From positions 479,742 to 543,741 of the forward strand of contig NZ_CADFEB010000001.1 of assembly GCF_902833085.1 (NCBI RefSeq): DNA of 64,000 nucleotides. The letters are read 5' to 3'. Positions 30,344 to 38,717 of the stretch are shown here, piece after piece. The number at the start of each line of letters is the position of its first letter. Position 1 is the stretch's first letter. The notes under the pieces are model-generated. The model did no database searches. It saw nothing but the letters and a program-made list of their open reading frames with translations, and was not told the origin of the DNA. This DNA comes from Burkholderia ubonensis. GTDB taxonomy: Bacteria; Pseudomonadota; Gammaproteobacteria; Burkholderiales; Burkholderiaceae. The position numbers and the translations under genes are program-made.

Positions 30344-31357
30344 ATGAAACGCCTCGCCACCTGCATCGCGGGCCTTCTGTCCGCCGCGTCGATCAACGCA
30401 TCGGCCGCGCCGATGGTGCTCGCCTATTATTCTGGCTACTCGCATAACTACGATTCGCTGACACGGTATTACGGCAATTTCAATGCCGTTTCGGTCGACT
30501 TCTACAACATCACGAAAGACGGAGCCGTCACGGGCAACGGCGATCCGGCGCCGACCAATGCCCTCGCCTTTCTGAAGTCCAAAGGCATTCCCGCGTACGG
30601 TTGCGTGTCGAACGTCGACGGCAACTGGAGCGCATCGCTCGCGCACGAGGTCACGTCCACGCATCTCGATACGGCCGTGCGCAATCTCGTCGCGTTCGCG
30701 CAGAAGAATCGGTTCGCGGGCATCAACATCGATTTCGAACAGATCGATCAAGGCGACCGCAACAATTTCAGCAACTTCGTGCAGGTACTGGGCCGGGCGC
30801 TGCATGCGCAAGGGCTCAAGCTCATCGTCAGCGTACCGTCGTTCTCGTCGGCCGACGAGACGCATCCGGCCAACTACGGCTACGACTTGCGCGCGCTCGG
30901 CGCCGGTGCGGATTACCTGCAGATCATGACCTACGACGAGACGATCCCGGCCTGGGACCCGGGCCCGGTCGCAGGCTCCGACTGGATTGAAAACAACCTC
31001 GACTACGCGGTCTCGCTGGTATCGGCGGACAAGATCCTGAACGGCCTGCCGTCGTACGGCTACGACTGGCGCGCCGACAATTCCGGCACGCAGTTGTTTT
31101 GGGCCGATACCGATGCGCTCGTCAAACAGTATGGCGTGACGCCACGCTATATCGGCTCGAACAACTCGGTGACGTTTCGCTATACGGCCAACGACGGCAG
31201 CGGCACGCACACGGTGTGGACCGAAAATGCACGCAGCGTTCAGTTGAAGGCGAGCCTCGTCAATGCATACGGCCTCGCCGGGACGTCGATGTATGCGCTC
31301 GGGATGGAGAATGCGCGCTTCTGGCAGGCATTGAAGGCGGGCCTTGCTCAGCAATAA
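30344..31357 (+). CDS. Secreted glycoside hydrolase family 18 protein (chitinase-like)
   Basis: A 337-residue protein. The signal peptide MKRLATCIAGLLSAASINASA precedes a single GH18 barrel. The catalytic strand reads FAGINIDFEQ, with Asp130 and the acid Glu132; the first Asp of the usual DxxDxDxE motif is replaced by Ala-Gly-Ile-Asn. YLQIMTYDET and the C-terminal LAGTSMYALGMEN fit the YDG/YvbX-like branch. It may cleave chitin, peptidoglycan-like or other GlcNAc polymers. The ATG at 30344 is chosen for the signal peptide. It stands alone and faces the acnB gene. Confidence 0.87.
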   Translation: MKRLATCIAGLLSAASINASAAPMVLAYYSGYSHNYDSLTRYYGNFNAVSVDFYNITKDGAVTGNGDPAPTNALAFLKSKGIPAYGCVSNVDGNWSASLAHEVTSTHLDTAVRNLVAFAQKNRFAGINIDFEQIDQGDRNNFSNFVQVLGRALHAQGLKLIVSVPSFSSADETHPANYGYDLRALGAGADYLQIMTYDETIPAWDPGPVAGSDWIENNLDYAVSLVSADKILNGLPSYGYDWRADNSGTQLFWADTDALVKQYGVTPRYIGSNNSVTFRYTANDGSGTHTVWTENARSVQLKASLVNAYGLAGTSMYALGMENARFWQALKAGLAQQ

Positions 31358-31448
31358 CGCTGCCCCGCTTGCCCGATTCGCGAACGCGGTCTGGCGATAC
31401 GTTGGCACTCGCGCACGCTGAACTGCGCGAGGGCATGCCGGGCCGCAC

Positions 31449-31488
31449 AAAAAAATGGCGCCGCAAGCATTGAGCCTGCGGCGCCATT
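31449..31488 (-). terminator. Rho-independent terminator of acnB
   Basis: On the minus strand a 12-bp perfect stem (AATGGCGCCGCA arms at 31454-31465 and 31477-31488) with an 11-base loop leads into seven T. It lies about 45 bases past the acnB stop. Confidence 0.9.
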
Positions 31489-31534
31489 GCGTGGTGCTAC
31501 GACGCGAACCACACGCCGTAGCCCGACAGCACGC

Positions 31535-34120
31535 TTACATCTGCACGGTGTCGGCCACTTCCTTGAAGTCTTCGATCTGGTCGAAGTTCATGTACTTGTA
31601 GATCTTGTCGCCGTTGGCGCTGAGCACGCCCATGTCGGCCATGTACTCTTCCTTGGTCGGGATCTTGCCCAGACGCGAGCAGATCGCCGCCAGTTCCGCC
31701 GAGCCGAGGTACACGTTCGTGTTCTTGCCGAGGCGGTTCGGGAAGTTGCGGGTCGACGTCGACATGACCGTCGCGCCTTCGCGCACCTGTGCCTGGTTGC
31801 CCATGCACAGCGAGCAGCCCGGCATTTCGGTGCGCGCACCGGCCGTGCCGAACACGCCGTAGTGGCCTTCCTCGGTCAGCTGCTTCTGGTCCATCTTGGT
31901 CGGCGGCGCGACCCACAGCTTGACCGGGATGTCGCGCTTGCCTTCCAGCAGCTTCGACGCGGCACGGAAGTGGCCGATGTTGGTCATGCACGAACCGATG
32001 AACACTTCGTCGATCTTCGCGCCGGCGACGTCGGACAGCGTCTTCACGTCGTCCGGATCGTTCGGGCAGGCCACGATCGGCTCGTGGATGTCGGCGAGGT
32101 CGATCTCGATGACGGCCGCGTATTCCGCGTCGGCATCCGGCGACAGCAGTTGCGGGTCGGCCAGCCACTGCTCCATCGCCGTGATGCGGCGCTGCAGGCT
32201 GCGCGGGTCCTGGTAGCCCTGCGCGATCATCCACTTCAGCAGCGTGACGTTGCTGTTGAGGTATTCGATGATCGGTTCCTTGTTCAGGTGGACCGTGCAA
32301 CCGGCGGCCGAGCGCTCGGCGGACGCATCCGACAGCTCGAACGCTTGCTCGACCTTCAGGTCCGGCAGGCCTTCGATTTCGAGAATGCGGCCCGAGAAGA
32401 TGTTCTTCTTGCCTTGCTTCGCGACCGTCAGCATGCCTTGCTTGATCGCGTACAGCGGAATCGCGTTGACGAGGTCACGCAGGGTCACGCCCGGCTGCAT
32501 CTTGCCCTTGAAGCGGACCAGCACCGATTCCGGCATGTCCAGCGGCATCGTGCCGGTGGCGGCCGCGAACGCGACCAGGCCCGAACCTGCCGGGAAGCTG
32601 ATGCCGATCGGGAAGCGCGTGTGCGAGTCACCGCCGGTGCCGACGGTGTCGGGCAGCAGCATGCGGTTCAGCCACGAGTGGATCACACCGTCGCCCGGAC
32701 GCAGCGCGATGCCGCCACGGGTGCTGATGAAGTTCGGCAGCGTCTGGTGCGTCTTCACGTCCACCGGCTTCGGATAAGCGGCGGTGTGGCAGAACGACTG
32801 CATCACGAGATCGGCCGAGAAGCCGAGGCACGCGAGGTCCTTCAGTTCGTCGCGGGTCATCGGGCCCGTGGTGTCCTGCGAGCCGACCGAGGTCATCTTC
32901 GGTTCGCAGTACGTGCCCGGGCGGATGCCCTGGCCTTCCGGCAAGCCGCACGCGCGGCCGACCATCTTCTGCGCCAGCGAGAAGCCCTTGCCGCTGTCGG
33001 CCGGCTGATGCGGCAGGCGGAACAGCGTCGACGGGGCCAGGCCCAGCGCTTCACGCGCCTTCGCGGTCAGACCGCGGCCGATGATCAGCGGAATGCGGCC
33101 GCCGGCGCGCACTTCGTCGAACAGCACGTCCGACTTGACCTGGAATTCGGCGATCACGGCGCCGTTCTTCAGCGCCTTGCCGTCGTACGGGCGCAGTTCG
33201 ACCACGTCGCCCATTTCCATCTGCGACACGTCGAGCTCGATCGGCAGCGCGCCCGCGTCTTCCATCGTGTTGTAGAAGATCGGGGCGATCTTGCCGCCCA
33301 GGCACACGCCGCCGAAGCGCTTGTTCGGCACGAACGGGATGTCTTCACCGGTGAACCACAGCACCGAGTTAGTGGCCGACTTGCGCGAGGAGCCGGTGCC
33401 GACCACGTCGCCCACGTACGCGACCAGGTGACCCTTTTCCTTCAGCGACTCGATGAACTTGACCGGGCCGCGCTTGCCGTCCTCTTCCGGGGTGATGCCC
33501 GGGCGCGCGTTCTTCAGCATCGCCAGCGCGTGCATCGGGATGTCCGGGCGGGTGGTGGCGTCCGGCGCCGGCGACAGGTCGTCGGTGTTGGTTTCGCCCG
33601 TCACCTTGAAGACGGTGATGGTCAGGCTTTGCGGCACTTCCGGACGGCTCGTGAACCATTCGGCGTCGGCCCAGCTTTGCAGCACGGCCTTCGCGTGCGC
33701 GTTGCCCTTGTCGGCCAGTTCCTTGACGTCGTGGAACTGGTCGAACATCAGCAGGGTTTTCTTCAGCGCGTCGGCGGCCACCGCGGCCACTGCGTCGTCG
33801 GACAGCAGCTCGATCAGCGGCTGGATGTTGTAGCCGCCCAGCATCGTGCCGAGCAGTTCGGTGGCGCGCGCGCGCGAGATCAGCGGGCAGGCGGTCTCGC
33901 CCTTGGCCACGGCGGCCAGGAAGCCGGCCTTCACGCGGGCGGCTTCGTCGACGCCGGCCGGCACGCGGTGGGTAATCAGGTCGAGCAGGGTCTGCTCTTC
34001 GCCGGCGGGCGGATTCGCCAGCAGCTCCACCAGTTCGGCGGTCTGCTGAGCCGTCAGCGGCAGGGGAGGAATACCGAGCGCGGCGCGGGCGGCCACGTGA
34101 GCACGAAAGTTTTCAAGCAT
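31535..34120 (-). CDS. acnB: Aconitate hydratase B
   Basis: An 861-residue bifunctional aconitase/2-methylisocitrate dehydratase of the TCA and methylcitrate cycles. It starts [22 protein letters not shown] with the AcnB-specific helical N-terminal domain. Cluster-ligand cysteine segments include [13 protein letters not shown] and CSLCMGNQ, and the substrate region [14 protein letters not shown] is present. It is full length. The start at MLENF is the family position; a promoter lies about 85-110 bases upstream. Sequence is typical of betaproteobacterial AcnB. Confidence 0.97.
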   Translation of the reverse strand: MLENFRAHVAARAALGIPPLPLTAQQTAELVELLANPPAGEEQTLLDLITHRVPAGVDEAARVKAGFLAAVAKGETACPLISRARATELLGTMLGGYNIQPLIELLSDDAVAAVAADALKKTLLMFDQFHDVKELADKGNAHAKAVLQSWADAEWFTSRPEVPQSLTITVFKVTGETNTDDLSPAPDATTRPDIPMHALAMLKNARPGITPEEDGKRGPVKFIESLKEKGHLVAYVGDVVGTGSSRKSATNSVLWFTGEDIPFVPNKRFGGVCLGGKIAPIFYNTMEDAGALPIELDVSQMEMGDVVELRPYDGKALKNGAVIAEFQVKSDVLFDEVRAGGRIPLIIGRGLTAKAREALGLAPSTLFRLPHQPADSGKGFSLAQKMVGRACGLPEGQGIRPGTYCEPKMTSVGSQDTTGPMTRDELKDLACLGFSADLVMQSFCHTAAYPKPVDVKTHQTLPNFISTRGGIALRPGDGVIHSWLNRMLLPDTVGTGGDSHTRFPIGISFPAGSGLVAFAAATGTMPLDMPESVLVRFKGKMQPGVTLRDLVNAIPLYAIKQGMLTVAKQGKKNIFSGRILEIEGLPDLKVEQAFELSDASAERSAAGCTVHLNKEPIIEYLNSNVTLLKWMIAQGYQDPRSLQRRITAMEQWLADPQLLSPDADAEYAAVIEIDLADIHEPIVACPNDPDDVKTLSDVAGAKIDEVFIGSCMTNIGHFRAASKLLEGKRDIPVKLWVAPPTKMDQKQLTEEGHYGVFGTAGARTEMPGCSLCMGNQAQVREGATVMSTSTRNFPNRLGKNTNVYLGSAELAAICSRLGKIPTKEEYMADMGVLSANGDKIYKYMNFDQIEDFKEVADTVQM

Positions 34121-34202
34121 GGGGGACCTGCTGATGTTGAGTTTCAGGGGAAGGCCTTTCAGGCACGCCGAGGCTGTTCCGGGCACTGCTTTTACGATCG
34201 CG

Positions 34203-34231
34203 ATTCTAATCGCAATATTTGGCAACGTCAA
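34203..34231 (-). promoter_or_regulatory. acnB promoter
   Basis: On the minus strand TTGACG (34226-34231) and TAGAAT (34203-34208) are separated by 17 bases. The predicted leader is about 75 bases. A palindrome sits just upstream of the -35 box. Confidence 0.75.
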
Positions 34232-34232
34232 A

Positions 34233-34253
34233 TGTCTTATGTCTTATATAAGA
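34233..34253. promoter_or_regulatory. Putative operator with TCTTATATAAGA palindrome
   Basis: A perfect 12-bp palindrome at 34242-34253, plus a direct repeat of TGTCTTAT at 34233-34240 and 34240-34247. This spacing next to the -35 box is typical of a GntR-type regulator site. The regulator is not in the window. Confidence 0.55.
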
Positions 34254-34451
34254 GTTGACGGAGAAGGGATCGGAAATCGTGGTTGCAAGAGGGAATCGAC
34301 CGAATCGACCTTTTCGCGCGAAATCCGGCTGCTTGCATGAGAGCCTTGCCGCACAAGGCATTCCGGGCAATTCCGACTATCGTCGGCAGGAGCGGAGGCG
34401 ATCTGCGGCAAGCTGCCCGGCCGCGATGTTCGATCGTTCTCTGACGTAAAG

Positions 34452-34469
34452 CAGCCCCTGTCGGGGCTG
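34452..34469 (-). terminator. Possible terminator of the sulfonate-type ABC operon
   Basis: A 7-bp GC-rich hairpin (CAGCCCC arms, 4-base loop). It lies about 130 bases past the permease stop and the T run is short, so the call is weak. Confidence 0.35.
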
Positions 34470-34601
34470 AATTTCGTTATGTGATATTGGGGCGCGAGCC
34501 GTTCGAGGCGGCCACGGTATGGATTTTTGCCGCGCTACACGGTCATCCGCGAACGCGACCTGACAATGCGTATGGGAGGCGCGACCCACCATGCCGCTGC
34601 C

Positions 34602-35489
34602 TCAGTGCTGAATCCCCCACCGCCGCACCGTCAGCCGCTCGAGCGTATCGAACACGAGATGCTCGACGAGCAACCCGATCACGATCACCGCCGCGAGCCC
34701 CGCGAACACGCGATCCGTGTACAGCTCGTTGCGATTCTGGAAGATGTACCAGCCGAGCCCGCCCTGCCCCGCGCTCGCGCCGAACACGAGTTCCGCGGCA
34801 ATCAGCGTGCGCCACGCGAACGCCCAGCCGACGCGCAATCCCGCAAGAATCGACGGCAGCGCGGCCGGCACGAGGATCAGCGCGACCTGGCGCAGCCCCG
34901 TGAGCCCGTAGTTGCGGCCGGCCATCCGCAGCGTCGCGGGCACGCCGAGAAAGCCCGTGTACATGTTCAGCGCGAGCGGCCACAGCACCGCGTGCACGAG
35001 CACGAACAGCAGGCTGCCGGTGCCGAGGCCGAACCACAGCAATGCGATCGGCAGCAGCGCGATCGACGGCAGCGGGTTGAACATCGACGTCAGCATCGAC
35101 AGCAGGTCGCGGCCGATGCGCGTCGACACGGCAACCGACGTCAGCGCGAACGCGAGCGCCACGCCGAGCGCATAGCCGCGCAACAGCACCGACAGCGAGA
35201 TGCCGGTCTTCACGAGCAGCTCGCCCGACGCGATGCCCTGCACGAACGCGACGAACGTCGCGCCGAAGGTCGGCACGAGCAGGTCGTTGGCGACGAGCCG
35301 CGCGGTGAGTTCCCATCCGCCGATCAACACCAGCGCGATCAGCGCGCGGCGAAACCAGCCGGCATCCAGCACGCGCCGCGCGAGCGGCACGGGAACCGCG
35401 CGTTCGACGTCGAGCGGCGCCTGCAGCGGCAGTTCGTATTCCGCGCGCACCGGCGGCAGCGGCGGCAACGTCGGATGCGGCGTACTCAT
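34602..35489 (-). CDS. ABC transporter permease, nitrate/taurine/sulfonate type
   Basis: A 295-residue inner-membrane permease with about six membrane segments in the C-terminal 230 residues. The cytoplasmic loop LRMAGRNYGLTGLRQVALILVPAALPSI is the EAA motif that contacts the ATPase. SsuC/TauC-type proteins are the closest recognisable family. A Pro-rich 45-residue N-terminus is longer than usual. The ATG overlaps the ATPase stop (ATGA), so the two are coupled. It is the last gene of the TauD-like/binding protein/ATPase operon. Confidence 0.88.
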   Translation of the reverse strand: MSTPHPTLPPLPPVRAEYELPLQAPLDVERAVPVPLARRVLDAGWFRRALIALVLIGGWELTARLVANDLLVPTFGATFVAFVQGIASGELLVKTGISLSVLLRGYALGVALAFALTSVAVSTRIGRDLLSMLTSMFNPLPSIALLPIALLWFGLGTGSLLFVLVHAVLWPLALNMYTGFLGVPATLRMAGRNYGLTGLRQVALILVPAALPSILAGLRVGWAFAWRTLIAAELVFGASAGQGGLGWYIFQNRNELYTDRVFAGLAAVIVIGLLVEHLVFDTLERLTVRRWGIQH

Positions 35490-36409
35490 CGTTCGGTCTC
35501 CTGCGCGAATTCGTCGTCCGTCTCGAACAGCAGCCGATGAATGCGCGCGACGCTGTCGCGGAAGTCGGCGCGGCCGACGCTGTCCTGCGAATACGTGTGG
35601 CTGTTGAGTTCCGCGCGCACGCGGCCCGGGTGCGGCGACAGCAGCAGGATCCGGTTGCCGACGACGAGCGCCTCCTCGATCGAATGCGTGACGAACAGCA
35701 GCGTGAAGCGCACGTCGTCCCACAACCGCAGCAGCTCCTCCTGCATCTTGCGGCGGGTCAGCGCGTCGAGCGCGGCGAACGGCTCGTCCATCAGCAGCAC
35801 GCGCGGCTGCATCGCGAGCGCGCGGGCGATCGCGACGCGCTGCTTCATGCCGCCGGACAGCGTGTGCGGATACGCGTCGGCGAACGCCGCAAGGCCGACC
35901 TTGTCGAGATAGTGCAACGCCCGCTCGCGCGCTTCGGCGCGCGGCAGCTTCTTCGCGACGCGCAACGGGAACGCGACGTTCTCGGCGACCGTCTTCCACG
36001 GCGGCAGCTGATCGAATTCCTGAAACACGACGACGCGATCGGCGCCGGGCCCGCGCACCGGCTCGCCGCCGAGCGCGATCGTGCCGGACACCGGCTCGAT
36101 GAAACCCGCGATCGCCTTCAGCAGCGTCGACTTGCCGCAACCCGACGGCCCGAGCAGCACGAAGCGGTCGCCGCCGTACACGTCGAAGCTCACCTGATGC
36201 GTCGCGCGGACGATGCGCGCGTGGCTGCGGTATTCGAGACTCACGCGGTCGATCGCGAGCAGGCGCTCGCTGTGCGCGGATGGCGCGGCTTCATCCGGCA
36301 CGGGCCGGACATCGGCGGCTGGCGCACCGCCCGCCTCCCAGGCGACGGGCGACGGCCCCGGACGCGCCGCTGCGGGCAGCGTCCAGCTTCTTGACGTGGT
36401 GACGTTCAC
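35486..36409 (-). CDS. ABC transporter ATP-binding protein, taurine/sulfonate type
   Basis: A 307-residue ATPase. Walker A is LLGPSGCGKSTLL, the Q-loop VVFQEFDQLPPWKTV, the signature TLSGGMKQRVAIARAL, Walker B VLLMDEPFAALDA and the switch VTHSIEEAL. All are intact, as in SsuB/TauB. I prefer the GTG at 36409 because AGGA lies 8 bases upstream. An upstream ATG would add 20 poorly conserved residues. About 50 residues of Pro/Ala-rich sequence still precede the domain, so a later start is possible. Coupled to the permease. Confidence 0.88.
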   Translation of the reverse strand: MNVTTSRSWTLPAAARPGPSPVAWEAGGAPAADVRPVPDEAAPSAHSERLLAIDRVSLEYRSHARIVRATHQVSFDVYGGDRFVLLGPSGCGKSTLLKAIAGFIEPVSGTIALGGEPVRGPGADRVVVFQEFDQLPPWKTVAENVAFPLRVAKKLPRAEARERALHYLDKVGLAAFADAYPHTLSGGMKQRVAIARALAMQPRVLLMDEPFAALDALTRRKMQEELLRLWDDVRFTLLFVTHSIEEALVVGNRILLLSPHPGRVRAELNSHTYSQDSVGRADFRDSVARIHRLLFETDDEFAQETER

Positions 36410-36534
36410 GATAAGGATTCCTGCAAGCAAAACGTCACCATACGGTCGGCCGGTGCACACACCAACCAATCATTGCGCATATTCAAACCATCGCGGCGCA
36501 TAAGCGTCGATTGCGCCGCTCAAACGGCCGCCGC

Positions 36535-37590
36535 TCAGCTCCCGCCGGCCGTCGCGGGATCGTCGAAGAAGTAGTCGCGCCACGATTTCGGCTCGTTGCG
36601 GATCGCACCGATCCGGTACATGAACTGCGCGAGCTTGAACGTGTTCTGCGGCGCGGTCTTGAACTGCACCTGCGGATTGCACACGATCTTCAGCAGCAAT
36701 GCGCGGTCGATCTTCGAGCCGTTCGCGCGGATATAGGCGTCCGCCGCGCGCTCGGGGTCTGCCGCGATCACGCGCGCGGCTTCCGCAAGCGCTGCGACGA
36801 ACGCGCGATAGGTCTTCGGGTTCTCGTTGCGGAATTTCTCGGTCGCGTAGAGCACGGTCGCCGAGCTCGGGCCGCCCAGCACGTCGTATGAATTCAGCAC
36901 GATGTGCGCGTTCGGATTGCCCGCCAGCTCCTGCTCCTGGAACGGCGGATTGCCGAAGTGGGCGGTGATCACGCTGCCGTTCGCGAGAATCGCGGCCGTC
37001 GCATCGGGGTGCGGAATCGCCTGCGTGAACCCGTCGAGCTTCGCGTATTGCTTGTCGCCCCACTGCTTCGCAACCGCATACTGCAGCACGCGCGACTGCA
37101 CGGATACGCCGACGGCCGGCACCGCGATGCGGTCCTTCGCGGTGAAGTCGGCGAGCGTCTTCACGTTCGGATTGTTGCTGACGAGGTAGTACGGCAGGTT
37201 GCCGAGCGACGCGACGCCCTTCACGTTCTGCCGGCCATGCGTGCGATCCCACACCGTCAGCAGCGGGCCGACGCCTGCGCCCGCGATGTCGACCGCGCCG
37301 GACAGCAGCGCATCGTTCACGGCCGCGCCGCCCGACAGGCGCACCCAGTCGACCTTGATGTCGAGGCCCGCTTTGCGGCCTTCCTTCTCGATCAGTTGCT
37401 GGTCGCGCGCGACGTTCAGCATCAGGTAGACGACGCCGAACTGCTCGGCGATGCGGATCTGCCCTTCGGCATGCGCGGGCCGCGCGGCCCCGAGGCCCGC
37501 GACGGCGAGCGCCGCGGCAAGCGTGATGACGGCCGCACGGCGTACGGACAGCGTCGTGCGGCCCAGCGCCGCGCGAATCGAATACAACAT
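36535..37590 (-). CDS. ABC transporter substrate-binding protein, sulfonate/nitrate type
   Basis: A 351-residue periplasmic binding protein of the SsuA/TauA-like family. The signal peptide ends PAHA about residue 42. IRIAEQFGVVYLMLNVARDQQLIEKEG opens the mature protein, followed by GGAAVNDALLSGAVDIAGAGVGPLL, the loop typical of NMT1/SsuA-like proteins. A GGAG box before the ATG at 37590 fixes the start. It sits between the TauD-like dioxygenase and the ATPase in one operon. An aliphatic sulfonate is the most likely ligand because of the dioxygenase, but this is inference. Confidence 0.87.
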   Translation of the reverse strand: MLYSIRAALGRTTLSVRRAAVITLAAALAVAGLGAARPAHAEGQIRIAEQFGVVYLMLNVARDQQLIEKEGRKAGLDIKVDWVRLSGGAAVNDALLSGAVDIAGAGVGPLLTVWDRTHGRQNVKGVASLGNLPYYLVSNNPNVKTLADFTAKDRIAVPAVGVSVQSRVLQYAVAKQWGDKQYAKLDGFTQAIPHPDATAAILANGSVITAHFGNPPFQEQELAGNPNAHIVLNSYDVLGGPSSATVLYATEKFRNENPKTYRAFVAALAEAARVIAADPERAADAYIRANGSKIDRALLLKIVCNPQVQFKTAPQNTFKLAQFMYRIGAIRNEPKSWRDYFFDDPATAGGS

Positions 37591-37634
37591 CGGAACTCCG
37601 GTCGGAAAAGTGAAGACAGGCAGCGGCGCGCCCG

Positions 37635-38537
37635 TCAGAGCGGCGCGTCGCCTTCGATCGTCGTGCGATACAGCTTGCGGCGCAGGTGGTCCGGCGTGCC
37701 GGCCGCGAGATGCATCAGCGAACGGTTGTCCCAGAACACGAGATCGTGGTCGCGCCACACGTGCCGGTACAGATGCTCGGCGCGCACGCTGTGCGCGAAC
37801 AGCGCGTCGAGCAGCGCGCGGCTTTCGTCTTCGGGCAGGCCGACGATGCGCGTCGTGAAATGCTCGCTGACGAACAGCGCCTTGCGGCCCGTCTCCGGGT
37901 GCGTGCGCACGACCGGATGCACGACCGGCTTCACCTGCGCGATCTGCTCGGCAGACAGGTTCGGCCGCCACGGATTGCGCGCCTGCAGTTCCGCATAGCG
38001 CGCGAGATACGTGTGCTCCGCGCGCAGCCCTTCGGCCGCGCGGCGCAGGTGTGCGGGCAGCGTGTCCCACGCGAGATGCATGTTCGCGAACAGCGTGTCG
38101 CCGCCCTCGGACGGCAGCTCCTGTGCATGCAGCAGCGAGCCGAGGCTCGGCTTTTCCTTGTACGACAGGTCCGAGTGCCAGAATTGACCGGCATCGCCGA
38201 GACCGATCGGCCGGCCGTTCTCGATGACGTTCGACACGACCAGCACTTCCGGATGCCCGGCCAGCCCGAACTGGTGCAGCACGTGGATCTGCAGCGGGCC
38301 GAAGCGGCGGCTGAACGCGACGTGCTGTTCCGGCGTGATGCGCTGGTCGCGGAACACCAGCACGTGGTGGTCGAGATGCGCGCGATGGATGCGGGCGAAA
38401 TCGGCGGCGTCGAGCGGCTTCGACAGGTCGAGGCCGACGACCTCGGCGCCCAGCGGCCCGTCGAACGCGCGAATCTCGAAGTGTTGCGCCGTCGCGCGCT
38501 GCGACGGCTCGGCGGTGTGGGTGGCGATGATGGTCAC
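37635..38537 (-). CDS. TauD/TfdA-family 2-oxoglutarate dioxygenase
   Basis: A 300-residue Fe(II)/2-oxoglutarate dioxygenase. The iron ligands are visible: FWHSD with His121 and Asp123, and the distal histidine in NRSLMHLA (His276). The 2-oxoglutarate-binding arginine is in RRKLYRTTI. In the TauD family the enzyme releases sulfite from taurine or other sulfonates; TfdA-like relatives act on aryloxyacetates. It heads the operon with a sulfonate-type ABC importer and adjoins a cysteine-synthesis/desulfurase cluster, favouring sulfur scavenging. Confidence 0.88.
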   Translation of the reverse strand: MTIIATHTAEPSQRATAQHFEIRAFDGPLGAEVVGLDLSKPLDAADFARIHRAHLDHHVLVFRDQRITPEQHVAFSRRFGPLQIHVLHQFGLAGHPEVLVVSNVIENGRPIGLGDAGQFWHSDLSYKEKPSLGSLLHAQELPSEGGDTLFANMHLAWDTLPAHLRRAAEGLRAEHTYLARYAELQARNPWRPNLSAEQIAQVKPVVHPVVRTHPETGRKALFVSEHFTTRIVGLPEDESRALLDALFAHSVRAEHLYRHVWRDHDLVFWDNRSLMHLAAGTPDHLRRKLYRTTIEGDAPL

Positions 38538-38570
38538 GAAGCAGGCCCCGTCGAATGCGATGAAAACGCG

Positions 38571-38600
38571 AATCTACGATCGCACGTCGCGGCCCGTCAA
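38571..38600 (-). promoter_or_regulatory. Candidate promoter of the TauD-like operon
   Basis: On the minus strand TTGACG (38595-38600) and TAGATT (38571-38576) with an 18-base spacer, 34 bases before the ATG. AT-rich sequence just upstream of -35 could hold a CysB-type activator site. Confidence 0.5.
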
Positions 38601-38717
38601 CGAAGCATATTCGATACGTTTATCTGCTGAACCGATAAGGACGGCTGCTCGAGCATACGCGGTGAATGGAGATGGCAGCGGCCGCTCGACGCACGCGGCC
38701 GCTGCCGTCCCGCGGCG

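Larger units (their letters stand above)
34121..34601. other. 481-bp regulatory spacer upstream of acnB
   Basis: The left 140 bases hold the acnB promoter and a palindromic operator. The remainder has no gene. A small hairpin near 34452-34469 may end the ABC-transporter transcript. Confidence 0.6.
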
